Made by a program: the position numbers and the translations under genes
Shown here: one piece after another, positions 36,263 to 49,496 of the stretch
Layout: every line of letters begins with the position of its first letter
Numbering within the stretch: position 1 is the stretch's first letter
Source: Fratercula arctica
Lineage: Eukaryota; Chordata; Aves; Charadriiformes; Alcidae
Length of the DNA stretch: 64,000 nt
Assembly (NCBI GenBank): GCA_947846985.1
Contig: CANTUZ010000005.1
Coordinates: forward strand, 5,594,501-5,658,500
Direction: 5' to 3'
The notes under the pieces: generated by a model
Told to the model about the DNA's origin: nothing
Databases searched by the model: none
The model's input: only the letters and a program-made list of their open reading frames with translations

Positions 36263-36948
36263 TGTCGTGTCCCACTCTCAGGAAAGAGGTGGGGGGTGAG
36301 GGACTTCAGATGTGTAAATTCCCAGCGGCGAGGACTAAGGTGAGATAAATCTCAAGGTCCATATAGAAACATTTATTAGCTTACCAAAATTATTAGTATA
36401 GGTCTTAACAAGTCTATGATAATTGGTTAGGCATATAACAAATTATGGCAAATGGTGAGGTATGCATCCTGTTACTGAACAAGAGGTATAGGACAACTTA
36501 CGGCCAGCGGTACTTAAGGTCGTTACTCAACAACTCTAACCATTACTTAACAACTCTAAGAGAAAAGAGAAAGTGAGGGATAGAGAAAGGAAAAGACAGA
36601 GAAAAAGACAGAGATAAAGAGATCACTGATCCTGGTTCCAACGTCTTTTTCAGGGGGTCTTCCCAGGCATAACATTCTTTTGTTTCTTCTTTGTTCCCTC
36701 TTCAGGGACACATATTTTCCCATTTTATGTTTGCTGAATTAGCACGGTCCACCCCACTTGCTGAGGACAGCCTTGTCTCAGGTTTCTCCCTTCTCCCAGG
36801 TGACGTGTAGCATGATTTTGGTGGAGGGTCGAGTGCCATAGTCATACATGTTTAGCATGATCTTTATAATCTTCATTAGCATATGCAGGGGTGTGTGCTT
36901 TCATATGTATTTCGTGGATAATGAAGCAAAGGTCACTCATCGGACACA
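36263..36948 (-). mobile_element. Probable second solo LTR (ERV), boundaries uncertain
   Basis: The segment starts TGTCGTGTCCCACTCTCAGG and changes in character from its flanks. The proposed far end, CGGACACA, forms an imperfect inverted repeat with the start. On the minus strand, TAATAAATG contains a canonical AATAAA about 110 bp from the element end, as expected for an LTR poly(A) signal. Inside is a purine-rich stretch (36556-36625) and a repeated AACAACTCTAA. These features fit a minus-oriented LTR of about 690 bp. No internal retroviral genes adjoin it. I found no convincing target-site duplication; CGCTTCT occurs just before the start and again at 37171, but that would give non-canonical ends. 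The far boundary could differ by 100 bp or more. Confidence 0.55.
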
Positions 36949-39900
36949 ATGGCCTCTAGAACTGAGAACTAGCAAGCTCACCACACGAGTGGCAGAACTA
37001 TCTTGTCTTCACAAGGCAGTACTCCCATGCTTTCAGGCACCAGAAGTGTTAGCCTTATCAGTTCTTTGAAGGCCAGCCCTGCATTATTTATTTCCTTGCA
37101 TTTGAGGCATTCCGTTGAAGGCTTGGAGGGCCTTCTGCCCCTCATCAGGGAATTTACAGTCTGTCTTTTACGCTTCTTAGTCCGTTTGCTGAATAGTTTC
37201 AACAGTGAACTAAGTCACTGTAAAAATAAATTGCAATTGCTCCGTTGGAGGAAAGTCTTCCAGGGAGAAGGAACATCCAAAATGGGAAATGTAATACTGT
37301 TGACATTGCCACTGTGTTGACTTTTGTGGAAAAGTGGAAGACACCTCACGTCATTGCATTTAATGTGATTTTTTATGAATGCTAAATTCAGTCTAGCTGA
37401 AGAGACTTATATATAGTATATTCACGTTTCTAGGTTTCGTGTTTTACTCTTCTTGACATTACTGTATATTAAGTGCCAGTCTTAAAGGGCATAGACAGTT
37501 TTTCTAAATCAAATTGAGAAATAAAATTAGGAAATAATTAAGGGAAGAGTTTCGTGTCAATCAAAGTTCAAAATTACGAATTCCATAAACTACCTATATG
37601 AGCAACAACCGATTTCAGTTTTCCACTGAAGGAAAGATAGTATTTTTGAGACAGGAAGAAAAGGGTCCAACCAAACCAGGAAATAAGTCCTTACTTTTTT
37701 TTTCCTTTTCCCTATTAGAATATATCACTTTTGAGTACAAAACAAACATGATACCTAAGGGCTGACCATATCTGAACCATAATGTAAACCCCAAAATACT
37801 TTGCGAAGATATAAAGCCTTACGGCTTTCTGGTTTCCATAATCTTTTGGTTTACACTGTCAGTCGTATTGAAATAGGCTGAGAATCTTGACCTACTAAAT
37901 TTGGTGAAAAGGGATTTTATAAAATCTTGGTTTATTTTACAGAGTCATAAAAGGCTTTGTCAGTCTTTACCCCACTGAGTTGTCTTACACCATGAGTAGT
38001 CATCTTGATTTCAGTTGTCTAGTAATGATGTAAAGCAGAGCTTGGTGTAAAAGCAGGTGGCTGAAAATGCTAGCCAAGGATAAATTAATCCAAAAAGCAT
38101 AATTAATAGAAGGAATACACAGTGGTAATATGTTTTCATAACAACATTTTGAAAGTAACATTTTATTCAGAATATCTGAGTCATTTATCTGATGTTATAA
38201 ACGTCAACTTTATAAATATTGGGGTATATTGTAAGGTTGTGGTTTGTCTTTTTTTTTTTTTTTTTTCAACAATTTGTATAAAACGTAAGAATTATCCTTG
38301 GCTCCTTCCCAGGTCAGTAAATAATTCTAAATTTCTGGACTCAAGACGAAGCTAGTGTTTGATCCTTAAAGTTCAAATTGTTCTAGTGACAAAAATGCAC
38401 TGGCTGGAACTCGGAGGCACTGAGTACTTTGTTTCATGGCTATGAAGATTTTGTCTGGATGAATTTTATTTTTTACAAGAAAAAAACCCTTGTATTAGTG
38501 TAGAGTGTTGTAAAGTGTTTAAGGTAGAGATGTAAAGAGAGAAAGAATGCCCTGTAATGTTGTCGTTCTGACGTACCGGATCACACAGAAACTAAGTTAT
38601 GCTTATTGAGGAATGTAAGCACAGAAGCGACACGTGAGAATAAAGGGTCTAATTCCAGTCTTTCTGTCTCGTGTATGTCATATATATTGGCACATTACGT
38701 GAATATTTGTACTGTTTGGGAATGCTGTCACAAGTAAGGCACAGAGCATCTTTACATTATGTGGAAAAGCATACCATCTTTAAGTATGTTTGGAGTGGTA
38801 TTAGTTTATTTTTACAGCATAGGAGGATAGAAGAAGGGAAAAAAAACCCTTGACGTTCCTGAAAGTTGATTGAGGAGTTAGCGTAGAACTTATTTTTTAA
38901 AGTGCATTGCATGACTATATATAGTCTGTTTGTAATCCCATTTAGGGACTATAAATAAGAAAAAATATATTGAGAAGTTATATATTTTACGGAGACTTCC
39001 GCAGTAGATTCCAATTTTGAGCAGGTCAGCCATAACGATGGAACTTGATTGTCATGTTGTTAATTTAAAACAGCATCTTTTTTTGTCGTACCATATAAAA
39101 CAGCACTAACACTAGGGACCCATTTATGTACATAGAGATTATTTCCTCTCTGGAAACAACTGTTAATGAATTTGTCATGTAAAACGGGTGGTGTTTATAG
39201 TTGTTTATCCATCTTAATAATTAGCAGCCACTCTCCTAAGACACCAGGCACATGAGTTATAAGGCAAGGGATAAACAAAGATCTGGTATAAAGTCATCGC
39301 AAGTCTTGGGTTCCCTTCCATGACTAAAGATCCTGGGGATTTGGTGAGGTCATCTTCAAGGACACAGCTGTCTTAAGACAGATGGACAAATGATTTTATG
39401 TTTCTTTAGGTTTTTAAAAGCCAAGGTAAAGCCTCCTTAAAAGACAAGCTTATACTGGAAAGGTGAGTTGATTAGTCTGTTATTAAGGGCTGACTTGGCT
39501 GTACATGGTTCCTCCTACTTTCTGAAAGAAAATCACAAGCAATCCCTTTAGTTGCACCTATATGTTTTGTGGATATGTAATGTATGTATAATACAGCTTG
39601 TATTTGACTGAAGTGATGTGTCTTTTAAGAACTCCTGAGAAAGGAGTTCAAAAATTGCTTGTAAATGTTGGCAGATAATCACAGTATTCATGAATTCTCA
39701 CTTATTTTTCTTCTACTTCCCTCTCAAAAATACCCAGTGTTGTTGTGAGCATTCTGTTACTTCCAGAAAATAATTTGAAAGTGAGATAATCTAATCTAAA
39801 TTCAGTGTAAATATAAATACTGCTAAAATATGCTTTCAAGACTAACGTAGGTTTATATGCATACTGTGGGGTGTAGGTCATTGCTTGTTTTGAGAAAACA

Positions 39901-42499
39901 AGGATTTCTGTGTCTAAGTTGTACATCACAAATTCTAAACCGTAATTTGTGATTTCTGTATATGTTTGCTCTGTGGAGATCAGTACAGACAAAATACTGC
40001 GTAGTTCTGATGTAGTTTTCGTGTGTTTTCTAATAACGTGTACCTGGGCTGAAACAACATATCCTAGATCTGTGGAACGAGGCAGGTGAGTCTGGCTAGC
40101 CTTCATGGGGAGAGATTCTTGTATAGTAGTGGAGAAGTGGAATAAAAATCATATTTTCATTATTCTGGTTCTGGGTTTTATCTGTGCAACCTTCATGCAC
40201 GCATGTACGTTTAGAGTGGCTTAGGTGGGAGAGGATGCCTGACGAAGGACATAAGGGCTGCACCATCGGGTAAAAATAAGTGAGGAAAAGAGAACTCATG
40301 GCATTTTTCATCTGGTCTTCCTGTGTGCGTTGGTGTCAGAGGCAGCACCATTAGTTGCAATGCTGGTGTCACGATTTTTACAAGACCTGTGGCACTTTTC
40401 CAAAATGTTGTTTCTCTAATAGCACCTCCATAGCTGTGAAGTCAGCTCCGCAAGAAAACACCACACTGATACGGTGCAAAACACTTTAGTTGTCTGTGTA
40501 ACCTTCTCTTTGTGAATTATTATTTTACCCAGATGTGGATAATGAGAATATAAAATCCCTTAAGATGATTGTATGAATGGCCAAATGTGCGTGTTGGCTA
40601 GGCTTGCATCAGGAAGGACTGTGAATTCCGTTTCTTTGGAGCTGAGGAGGGTGTCTGTGATGCTTGAAGAATAGTAACTGAGCGGTGGAAAGAATTAAGA
40701 TGCTCTTGAATTGTGATTTTTTTTTTTTTTTTTTTTTTTTTTCACTTTTGCCTCTTCGGTTAGATGGATTACATGGTCACGTGGGTAGATAATGTAGCAT
40801 AGATAATTGTATCCTTGTGGTGCTTCATAGATCGAGCTTTTTGATTTCATTGTTCATTTGCTCTGAGCAGTGATACTGAGAGTATTACAGCATTTAGATG
40901 TGAGGTTTTCTAAAATGATGAAGCAAATTTGGTTTCAGACTGTAAACATGTATTGTAACCGTGTAAGAATTATCAAGTGAATAATACTGTGAAAATATTT
41001 TGGATTTAAAGAACCCTAACAACCCATATATTGGACTTTTTATTGTAATTTAGAATTCAGTATGAAACCCAGCTTATTAATATTTAAAAGGAGAGTCTTT
41101 TCTCTAAAAATCAATGAGTAGATGTAATTATTTGTTTTAGCAAGGAGGTTTAAAAATGAGAAATTGTCTACTGGTGTGGAACTGTCCTAATGCCGCTGGC
41201 TATGAATATATTATAGAGCTATATCTTTATAGAAAACATTTCTGCCCTGTCATCTTCGTTTAATACAGTCATTTTCGGCTTTATTCATTTCACCTGGGTT
41301 AAATTTTGTTTACACTGTAATGTAATTTAAGTTATTGAATATGATTCTCATAGGCCCCTCTCTCTGAGAGACAGATATAGCACTAGCCTGCAACTTGCCT
41401 TTGTTTTTCATGTCTTTATTGCTGAAATCTGCTTACATCAGAAGTATATAAATAATGAAGCTGGCAAGAATTTAATATCATGGAAAATCATCTCAGAACA
41501 AAAGCCAGTAATTTCGTGCATGTATATCTGTGTGTGACTTTTTAGGCCCTGGTATTACACTACCCATATTACTTCTTTGCACTAAAACCGGAGAGGAATA
41601 TGTTGCTGAAGACATTCTGCAGTGAATGCTCAAGGTGTCAAAATTAGAAGATGTGCATTTCCTTTGATTAGCTTCAAGCTGTTTTGGCAGACTTTCTTAC
41701 TCAACCTAATTTGCTCTTTACATACATCAGTATTAAATAACGCTTTCAAATGCTATATATCGTTTCTAATACTAAAGAATATTCTATATTGACTTTCAAG
41801 ACTTCTGAAAAGAATACATTTTTTTTCACAAAAACCAATGTAGTCTTGTGACCCAAAATTTTTATGAGGCAAAAGCCCGCTTTGTTTTACATCTCGTATT
41901 TCAGAGAATGCAGACAGTTGCCTATGTTTATTTTTTTTATTCTTCAGTCTTCTGGAGACTTTTGTTTTACCGTTTTGAGTAGATGTGAAGTTTCTGACAG
42001 CAGAGTACCCGTAGAAATGGTTAGGACTCAATATAATGTACACAAGTGGCAGGTAAACATCCTGCATGTGGTTCTTGTTACTTGAGCCATCAGACTTCCT
42101 CGATGTTTTTTCATGCCACATATTATACTGGTGGTTTTTGTCTGCTGGGGACAAAGGCTGGCTGCGGCTTGCCCATACACTGCTCAATGTGACCTGCCTG
42201 AAGCAAGGCTTGAATAGCTTTGTTCTAAAGGGGAGGGATTTTAAATCGCCAGTCCAGAGACAGAGGGTTGGATTATGAACGTGATGATTTGTAACTTCGC
42301 TCCATAAGAAAACTCTTGTGATGATCTTGTGACCTCTTGTTTCCACCATACTGGTAGGGAAGTGTCTTCATTGGTTGTACAATTAGTCTGACTTAACAGG
42401 GAGATGACTTATACTGTGTTAAGGGCAGTAAAATTCAGACATGTTCATTGTTGCCCTTTACGTTCATTTAGGGCCATTATTATCTGGCCTGGGTTTTCA
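36949..42499. other. Unique AT-rich intron with T-runs
   Basis: T runs occur at 38249-38266 (T18) and 40717-40742 (T26). The longest open frame of the window (41753-42349, -, 198 codons) lies here; it shows no recognisable domain and low-complexity ends. No mobile element recognised. Confidence 0.4.
40717..40742. repeat. T26 homopolymer
   Basis: A run of 26 T residues after TTGTGA. It is not preceded by a recognisable retrocopy, so it is treated as simple sequence. Confidence 0.9.
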
Positions 42500-42776
42500 T
42501 GGAACCATAGAATCAGAATTGCCTAGGTTGGAAGGGACCTTTCAGATCATCTAGTCCAACCATCAACCTAACTCTGACAAAACCCACCACTAAACCATAT
42601 CTCTAAGCACTGTGTCTGCCCGTCTTTTAAATACCTCCAGGGATGGTGCCTCAACCACTTCCCTGGGCAGCCAGTTCCAGTGCTTAATAACCCTTTCAGT
42701 GTAAAACTTTTTCCTAATATCCATCCCAAACCTCCCCTGGCACAACTTGAGGCCGTTTCCTCTTGGCCTTTTGTGT
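42500..42776 (-). mobile_element. CR1 LINE 3'-end fragment
   Basis: It starts ACCATAGAATCAGAATTGCC then TAGGTTGGAAGGGACCTTTC, the reverse complement of a CR1 tail. It runs through CTCCAGGGATGGTGCCTCAA, TCCCTGGGCAGCCAGTTCCA, TTTTTCCTAATATCCATCCC and GAGGCCGTTTCCTCTTGGCC, all standard CR1 3' segments. Its complement encodes the LxRGRFGMDIRKKFYTERV-like remnant followed by HWNWLPREVVEAPSLEVFKR, the usual end of ORF2 and nearby sequence. It is cut off at about 42776. It closely matches the 17.7-kb fragment. Confidence 0.95.
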
Positions 42777-44708
42777 GTGTGAGCGAGATATAACGGAGAT
42801 AAACACAGACAAGCCTCCTCATACAGAACAGCAGTGAGAGTACTAGAGTGTTTTCTTGAAATTGAAACTGTGGGACATATTTTTCCAACTACGTGCATTG
42901 CTTTCTAACTCCTATTGTATTGTGTGAAAGATAGATGTTAGTATCTGCTCTTAAGTTACAACAGGATGCCTTGAGGAAGAAAGTATAGGAGGTGTATCAG
43001 TGGTTTGGCTGCTGGAAGTCTGAGCAAGAACTCTTTGAAACTGTCCTCATGGTTTCGGTTCTTTGAAACCAGATTCTTCACCTCCACGAGCACTGTGGAA
43101 GCTACTCCTCTAAAATCATAATTTGTGTGCTACAAAATCCTTGCAATATGAAGAACTGTCGTACCCCACATGTGGTGTTTCTTTTCCTGGCTTCCAGTTA
43201 AACTCACTCAACTTCATACATTTAGCTCTTTACTGATATTTTTTTTTTTGATTGAAAGAAAAACAACGCTGAAACATGGATTACACAAACCCCTTTGATA
43301 TGAGCTATAAACTAATAAATGTTCATTCTTCTTTGCCTCCTCCTTGTTTCCTCTGTGAGTATAAGAGAAAAAATGGTCCCATAATTGAAAAGAGACTGCG
43401 CAATTTGCTTTGTCAGCAAAGGTCTCAGCTCCTATCTCTGTTTCTTCCTACTGCAAACTTTGTGTTAGATTTTGTAGGGGCCTATCTGGATATAGAGCAT
43501 CTCATAAATCTGGTGGTAGTTAGCTTCTCTGTGACAGTTTGGTGTTCGTGCCACTGAAAATTGTGAATTTCGTGGCTGCTGCTGTTTGAAATTGTTATTT
43601 TTACTGAAAGGAGGTTGTTAGTAGAGCTAGCCATGGCTCTTCACGGGACTGACAAAAACACAATCTTCGTTGTGGCTCACTCTTCTGCGGGCTGTTGTCT
43701 CGGTGTGAAAAGACTGATTTGCCCAGAGTGGAAAGAGGAGAGATGCTTTCTCCAGTTTAGAAAAGAGGATTGAATGTGTTGGCGTGTAACTGATAAAAGG
43801 AGGCAACCTCATCAGTTTTAAGCACTCTGTGATTGACAACTTTCAACTGTAGCGGAGCCTGCTTGGGTCTGGATTAAGAATGTTGCAATGACGACTCTTA
43901 TTTACTGATCTTTTTGCTTGATTTTGGGCGCTTCATTCTTGGAGAGCCAGGGAATTTGAGCTATTTTTGATTCTTTTACCTATGCCCTTTGACTTTAATC
44001 TCTGCAGCTGAACAGTGGATTTCTTTGGCATCTGTCTTATATTAGAGAATCAACATAGGAGAAAGGGGAAAAAAAAAGAGGGAACCTTAACTTAAAATTT
44101 TTTAACTTTAACAGACAGCTGAACTGGAGGTTTAGGTTGTTCCAAATCCATGTAATGCTCAGGGAATGCTATGTGCACTTGAACAAATACTAATTAGATA
44201 TGGTTCTCCATTTGTTTTTGTGTGTCTGTCCTTAAAACGCAGCGAGTAGTCTGTCTGTGGAAAGGTGGGAAGAGGCTGCTTTGTGAAGACAGCTTGTGCT
44301 CTGTGACTAAAATAAATTATGGCTCTTTTGGGCTTGAGGTACAGATTATTTTGGTTACTCATAGATCTCCTGCTGCTCAAGCACACTGGGTTACAAATGC
44401 ATTTCTTCTATAAGAAAATAAAACTCAGAGTTAGTTTTCTCAAAGCTTTTTTTGATCCTCTGCTGAAAACAAGATTATTGTCTGTTTTCCTGGCCGCCCC
44501 AGGTTGTCTCTTGATCTTTCTTCATCTGGTCTGAGACCATGTAACACAGAAGTAATGAAAAAGGATGGCCATATCAAGGAGATTTGTAGGTCTTGAGTTT
44601 CAGAAAGCACTCTCCTCCTTGTGGATTAGCATTCCAGATGAATTCCTTTCTTCCAAAGAAAAGGCATCTGTATTTTGCCATGCCAAATTACTGTATTGTC
44701 AGTTATAC
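42777..44708. other. Unique intronic sequence, no feature seen
   Basis: Frames of 60-100 codons occur on both strands without recognisable motifs. No mobile element recognised. Confidence 0.4.
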
Positions 44709-44713
44709 ATATA

Positions 44714-44745
<32 letters not shown>
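44709..44745. repeat. Compound TG/TA microsatellite
   Basis: ATATATGTGTGTGTGTGTGT is followed by (AT)8, about 37 bp in all. It is probably length-variable. Confidence 0.9.
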
Positions 44746-47700
44746 GGAAGGAGAATAATCTCAGATTTATGGAAGGCTTAAATTTGAATTTCTATGTATA
44801 AAACCCCACAAGCTGATGTATATATACCATAAGACTGTGGTTATTTGGTCCTTCGAGTCAAGGATACAAAACGAGAGTACTGGCTGTGCTAACCAAGAGC
44901 CATATGTAAGAGCCTGAATATCAGATCATTTCTTCTGGTGCTTTGAATTAGAGTATTTTGGAAGCTAAAATGTTATTATTCAGTTATTACTGTTGCACTT
45001 GTTCACAGCAGGTATGGATGGAGTTGTTTTTGTGTAGTTTTCTCACCCAGAACACATAGGATGATTTAACCTTTTCTCTGAAACACTGTATTTTTCTATT
45101 TTGGGGACATCTTTGAGTCTAGTGAAGTCTAAACAAACCACTTGAGCACCAGGAGAGCTAAAGAAATGGTACAAAATGGGCTGCCTTACATGAGATGTGC
45201 AGTTTTACATTCTGTATCTTCTTTCCAGCTGACCCGTAAGTTTGAAGGAAAGCTCACTGGTAGCGGCTCAGTATGGATGAGCTGCTGGAGAAATAACCCA
45301 GAGGGTCATGTGTGGAGTGGGCAAATCAGTAAGAGCTCAGGTTCAAACCTCATCTACTCCAGTGGCAGAGAACTGGCATAAATCCTCCCTTAGAAAAATC
45401 ACGGTCAGTGCAGGAAGTTTAGCTATTAAGTATACTAATAATAGCAGAGACTTGGCAAGTACATTTTGTCACTGGTTAGCATGTTATCTGCATATTTTTA
45501 ACTTGAAAATTCTACGGAAATGTCACTTTGTGCAGAATGCATAGCCACTGACTAACCAAAGTTTTGTTCCCAAGACTTCCCTGTTTCTGCTTCCAAGTGC
45601 CGTCCAGGCTGTGTGTGAGGAGGTGGCGGTCTCTGGGCGAGTTTGACGGAAATTCAGTCCCGGAACAAGCAATGGGGAAGGGCAGAGCTGCTTTCTGGGC
45701 AGGTCACAAAGGTTACAGGTTCCATGGGTCTGACCTGGTCTGAGGCTTGGAAACAGGGTGCTGTTGGACAGTATTTTTCTTTCTTTAACTACAAGAATCT
45801 GGGTCGGTTCTGATTTTGTGTGTGTTTCAAAACTATCTGCGTTGAAGAGTGTGTTGATGCGTTTTTAGATATCAAGATGAGCAAGATCAGACAATACTGC
45901 TTCTTTACAGTACAGAAGAATGCAGTAGTATCATTCCTGTTGTTAAAAATTAAAATCTCCGCAAGGTACCCTACATGGAGGTCCTTTGGTCTTGCCAGAG
46001 CTCTGGGGAAAATCATGGGGTTTTTGTCATTTAGGGTTATGTATGAGATGGAGAAAAATCTAATTCTGTTGACAAAATGAATGTGAAGACATGTGATAGA
46101 ACCCAGCTATTAATTCATATAAGAGCATTGTTCTTTCACATAAAAAATGTTAGAAAATGCCTCGTAATTAAAAGGCAATTATTATTTTCCAATTCAAAAT
46201 ACCAGCCCCCAGCTTGTTTATTTTGACAAGGTTTTATGAGTTATTAGGCCTATTTCTGAAAGAACACTGATGAATAACCTTCACAGGTGATTTGTCATGA
46301 TTTTTAGGAGATTAGGTACTACCATACAAGTACAAGGTGAAGAAAGAACCATATCCAATTTAGAAGTTACTAAAATAAGTCCAAACAAGAGCCTAGTTTG
46401 CCATACGCTCAGTTGATCTCATGAACAGTAGGAGGCATGAATGCTGGGAATACGCGAAGTTCCTGAATTAATTTTCTTGGTCCTAGTAACCTGCACATTA
46501 GCTGCCTAGTGTTGTTGTATATGTTGCTTTAAAAATCTCACTGAGCGCTGATGTCATAATTTTGTGCGAAAGTAATTACACACTGTGACTGACACTTCTA
46601 TTTAAACCCTCAGGTTTTTCAGGGTCTATTACATAGCCATAAAAATCACTTGACATTCAAGGTCTCTGCCTGAGAGCCCTTTTTTTCTTTCCCTGATACA
46701 AAAGTTCAAAAGATACACTTTACTATTTTTTACCTCTGTAATAGAAGAAGAAAATATATTGGGCTTTGAGACATCACCTTCTCATATCCCAACCACTGCT
46801 TAATTTTAACCGAAAGTTTTGATGGTTAGAACCAAGTAGTGTTTCTTCTTTTAATATGAGCGGCCCAAATGGCTGGTTATGCTTTGGGCTATGTTTACAC
46901 TGACTTTTATCTCTGCTTGTTGTTGTAAGGCCAGCCCAGCTGGGAGGTTGGAGAGTTTGGAAGTCAACCTCAAGAGGGTTGAGTTCCTTGTTGTGCAGAG
47001 GGCCCGTCTGCGGGTTGGCTGGGCTCGGTGCTGCCCTGGAAAAGTGGGAGCACTCCTTATGTTCCCCTCCCAGGAGCAGAGCCTGAGGCCCCCTTGCAGC
47101 CAGACACTGCAGAGATGCTCTGCTGCCTCTCTGAGATGGGAGGACTTTTGCAGTCCTTTCCTGGCACAATTGAGAAGAGGCAAGGAATAGCAGAGAAGCA
47201 TTAAGAGGCATTTCGTAAACTTCCTCTCGGCAATGGCCATCCTCTTCAGACAGCCAGACACTGCTTGGGAAGGCACGTTATGGCTTAAATGCTTTGACTG
47301 GGAAATGTGATTAGAAAGGGCATAAACTCAGGTTTAACGCCACCTTTACAGTATCACTCCACTCCAAAAATCAAGTTGCCTTCTAGCAGTCAAGAAATGT
47401 GTGTGGGGGTGCAGGGGGTGGATTTGTTCTTTATCTTTTTCCACATTGTGCCTCTGTCTTGGCCGGGTTTGTGGTTAAACTTTCCTCTTTACAGTTCCAA
47501 TTCTTCTCTCTCATTGCTACTCACGTAAAAAAGCTTGTATTTCTTTCCACCCACAGTATCGCCTTGCTAGCTAAAGTCCAAAGTATTTTGGGAAAGTCAT
47601 AAAAAATGTATTTTGCTTGTGTTATTTTAATTAAGAATCAGATGTTATCTAGGAGTTAACAGACGCTGTTCTAGACAATAACAGAACTGTCGGTTTCTTC

Positions 47701-48579
47701 AGTGAAAATGTCACAGTGATATCCTTCAATATCTTGTAATGTAATTTATATATTCCATTTTATGTATGTATGGTTTGTGGCATTTGGCATCTAACACTCT
47801 TAAAATTGATATTTACCGAATAAAGAATGCAGAAAACTGCCTTAAAATATGATCAAATATATTGCTGTCTTTGAGGGAAAGAATTTGATTTTATTCTGAC
47901 TTAGAGTTAGTTGGCAATAATAAATTATAGTAGAGTAAATTTTCTTGGAATCTGTGAGGTCATTTTTTTCATCATTCCGTTGGTTTTTCTCCTTGACACG
48001 ATGTGTAATACTTCATCTGTGAACCTGGCTGAACAGAAATGTCAACCTCTGCTCAGGAGATTGTTAGATCCTGGTTCTAGAGAGCTGGCAAACTCTGGTC
48101 CTCTGAGACAAAACTCTTTAATAGGAATGTTCTTCAGCAAAATCCCAGACACTTAATGATCTGTGAGGCGTTACGGAAAACCAAGGTAAAAAGCTGAAAC
48201 AGAAAAGAAGCCTGCCCAGTTGAACCTGGTGAGCTAGTAACAAAAGCAAGTTACTGATTTTTTGATCAGGAGGAAGAGGGTTAGGAGGGCTTTTACAAAT
48301 ACCAAACTGTGCTTGAGTGCACAGTAAGTAGAATACATAAATGTATCTCTTAATGGGACAGAAAGAATTTTAAACACAATATCTGGGACATTTAGCTCCT
48401 TTTCTTCAATGCCAAGATTTGAATTCAGGAATCTGTGTCTCTTCTTCTTCCTCTCCAGTTCGCAGCATCTAACTAACTCGCTTCCTGGTACTGAGTTTGC
48501 CAGAGTCAGTAACTGAATAAGAACTTGAGACAAAAGAATGGCTTAGGGCGAACTATGCTGGTCAAAAGACAAAATTAGA
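44746..48579. other. Unique intronic sequence, candidate conserved stretch 46110-46700
   Basis: No gene is supported. Two overlapping minus frames (46774-47276, 141-145 codons) and a plus frame occupy a slightly GC-richer patch and look like chance. The 46110-46700 stretch is AT-rich but complex (TCGTAATTAAAAGGCAATTA; GAAAGTAATTACACACTG). Confidence 0.35.
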
Positions 48580-49170
48580 CTCATAGAAAATAAGCCTGGA
48601 TGGGACCTTAGAGAGATGTTTTTGCCCTGTTGCAGGATGAGCTGCCCCTTTTCTTCACATGTAGCATGTTAAAAAATCTTCATGGATGGAGATTGCGCAG
48701 CTGCCCTAGATAGGCTGTTCATGTGCTTCTCTGTCTTCATTAGTATTTTCTTAATGTCCTAAATATACTTTGTTACAATTTAAGCATCCTACTTCAGTCC
48801 TTTTCAGAATTAAGGCCTATTTTCATATCTCCAATTTATATTCATCTGTATATTATTTTCATCTTTTTCCCCCAATATTCCCTTGAAGTAATGTTTTCTA
48901 GACCTCTCATTATTCTTGTTATCCTCTCCTCTGGGTCTTCAGTTGGTCCGTATCTGCCATTAAGCTCGTTGCCTACTCTTTGGTGGACATACTACAGCAG
49001 CTAAGACCCTATCAGGAGTGCTGAGCAGAAGGGAAGGACACACAGTACTTTTGTCCATTCCACCAAGGTGGTGATGGCTTTGATTTCATTTTGGCATGAC
49101 GTGTTCAGGTTGTGATCTGCTCCAGGTCTTGCTCTGCTGCGTAGCTTCCCTTGCGAGGGTGGTCAGCAGC
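48580..49170 (-). mobile_element. Old, diverged CR1 LINE fragment
   Basis: The complement of a CR1 3' half can be followed with many substitutions. The blocks in order are: CTCATAGAAAATAAGCCTGG and ATGGGACCTTAGAG; then CTAGATAGGCTGTTCATGTG; TTTTCTTAATGTCC; then CCTCTCCTCTGGGTCTTCAG with TTGGTCCGTATC. Next come CAGCTAAGACCCTATCAGGA with GTGCTGAGCAG, and finally GTTCAGGTTGTGATCTGCTC. It is much more diverged than the other copies, so it is an older insertion. The right edge is approximate. Confidence 0.75.
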
Positions 49171-49427
49171 AATGTTCAAGGTAGAACAGCCTGAGCGCAA
49201 TCACTCACCTCTGTGTCATCTCTTATTAATTTCTTGAAAATTGGCCCGCATTATTTACCCATTTTCTGCTAAGTAGATGCGAACATTTTTGTATGACATT
49301 ACTGATTAGCAGTACTCTTAATGAGCATTACAAGATTATCATTTGTAATCCTGAGTCTTTAACTTCTATTTATTTCGGTAGTGACAGGGACCTGTGTTTG
49401 GTTAAATGAACTGTTTAGATTTTGTAG

Positions 49428-49496
49428 AGTGGGGTTGATGGTTGGACTCGATGATCCCAAGAGGGTCTTTTCCAACCTGAATGATTCTATGATTTT
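49428..49496 (+). mobile_element. CR1 LINE tail
   Basis: GATGGTTGGACTCGATGATC, then TTTTCCAACCTGAATGATTC and TATGATTTT, is the terminal 70 bp of a CR1 3' end in forward orientation. It lies about 260 bp from the old minus-strand CR1 and is a separate insertion. Confidence 0.9.

Noticed and set aside
36256..37177. CGCTTCT at 36256 and 37171 as a target-site duplication of the second LTR
   Set aside because: It would give a unit ending in TTTTA instead of CA, and a 7-bp chance match over 900 bp is not rare enough to accept.
41753..42349. The longest open frame of the window (198 codons, minus strand)
   Set aside because: It has no recognisable domain and no splice-site or promoter context. 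Plus-strand frames overlap it, and a frame this long is only mildly unexpected over six frames of 64 kb.
46774..47276. Three overlapping frames of 103-145 codons on both strands
   Set aside because: Overlap on both strands in a GC-richer patch suggests local composition and not coding. No protein family is recognised.
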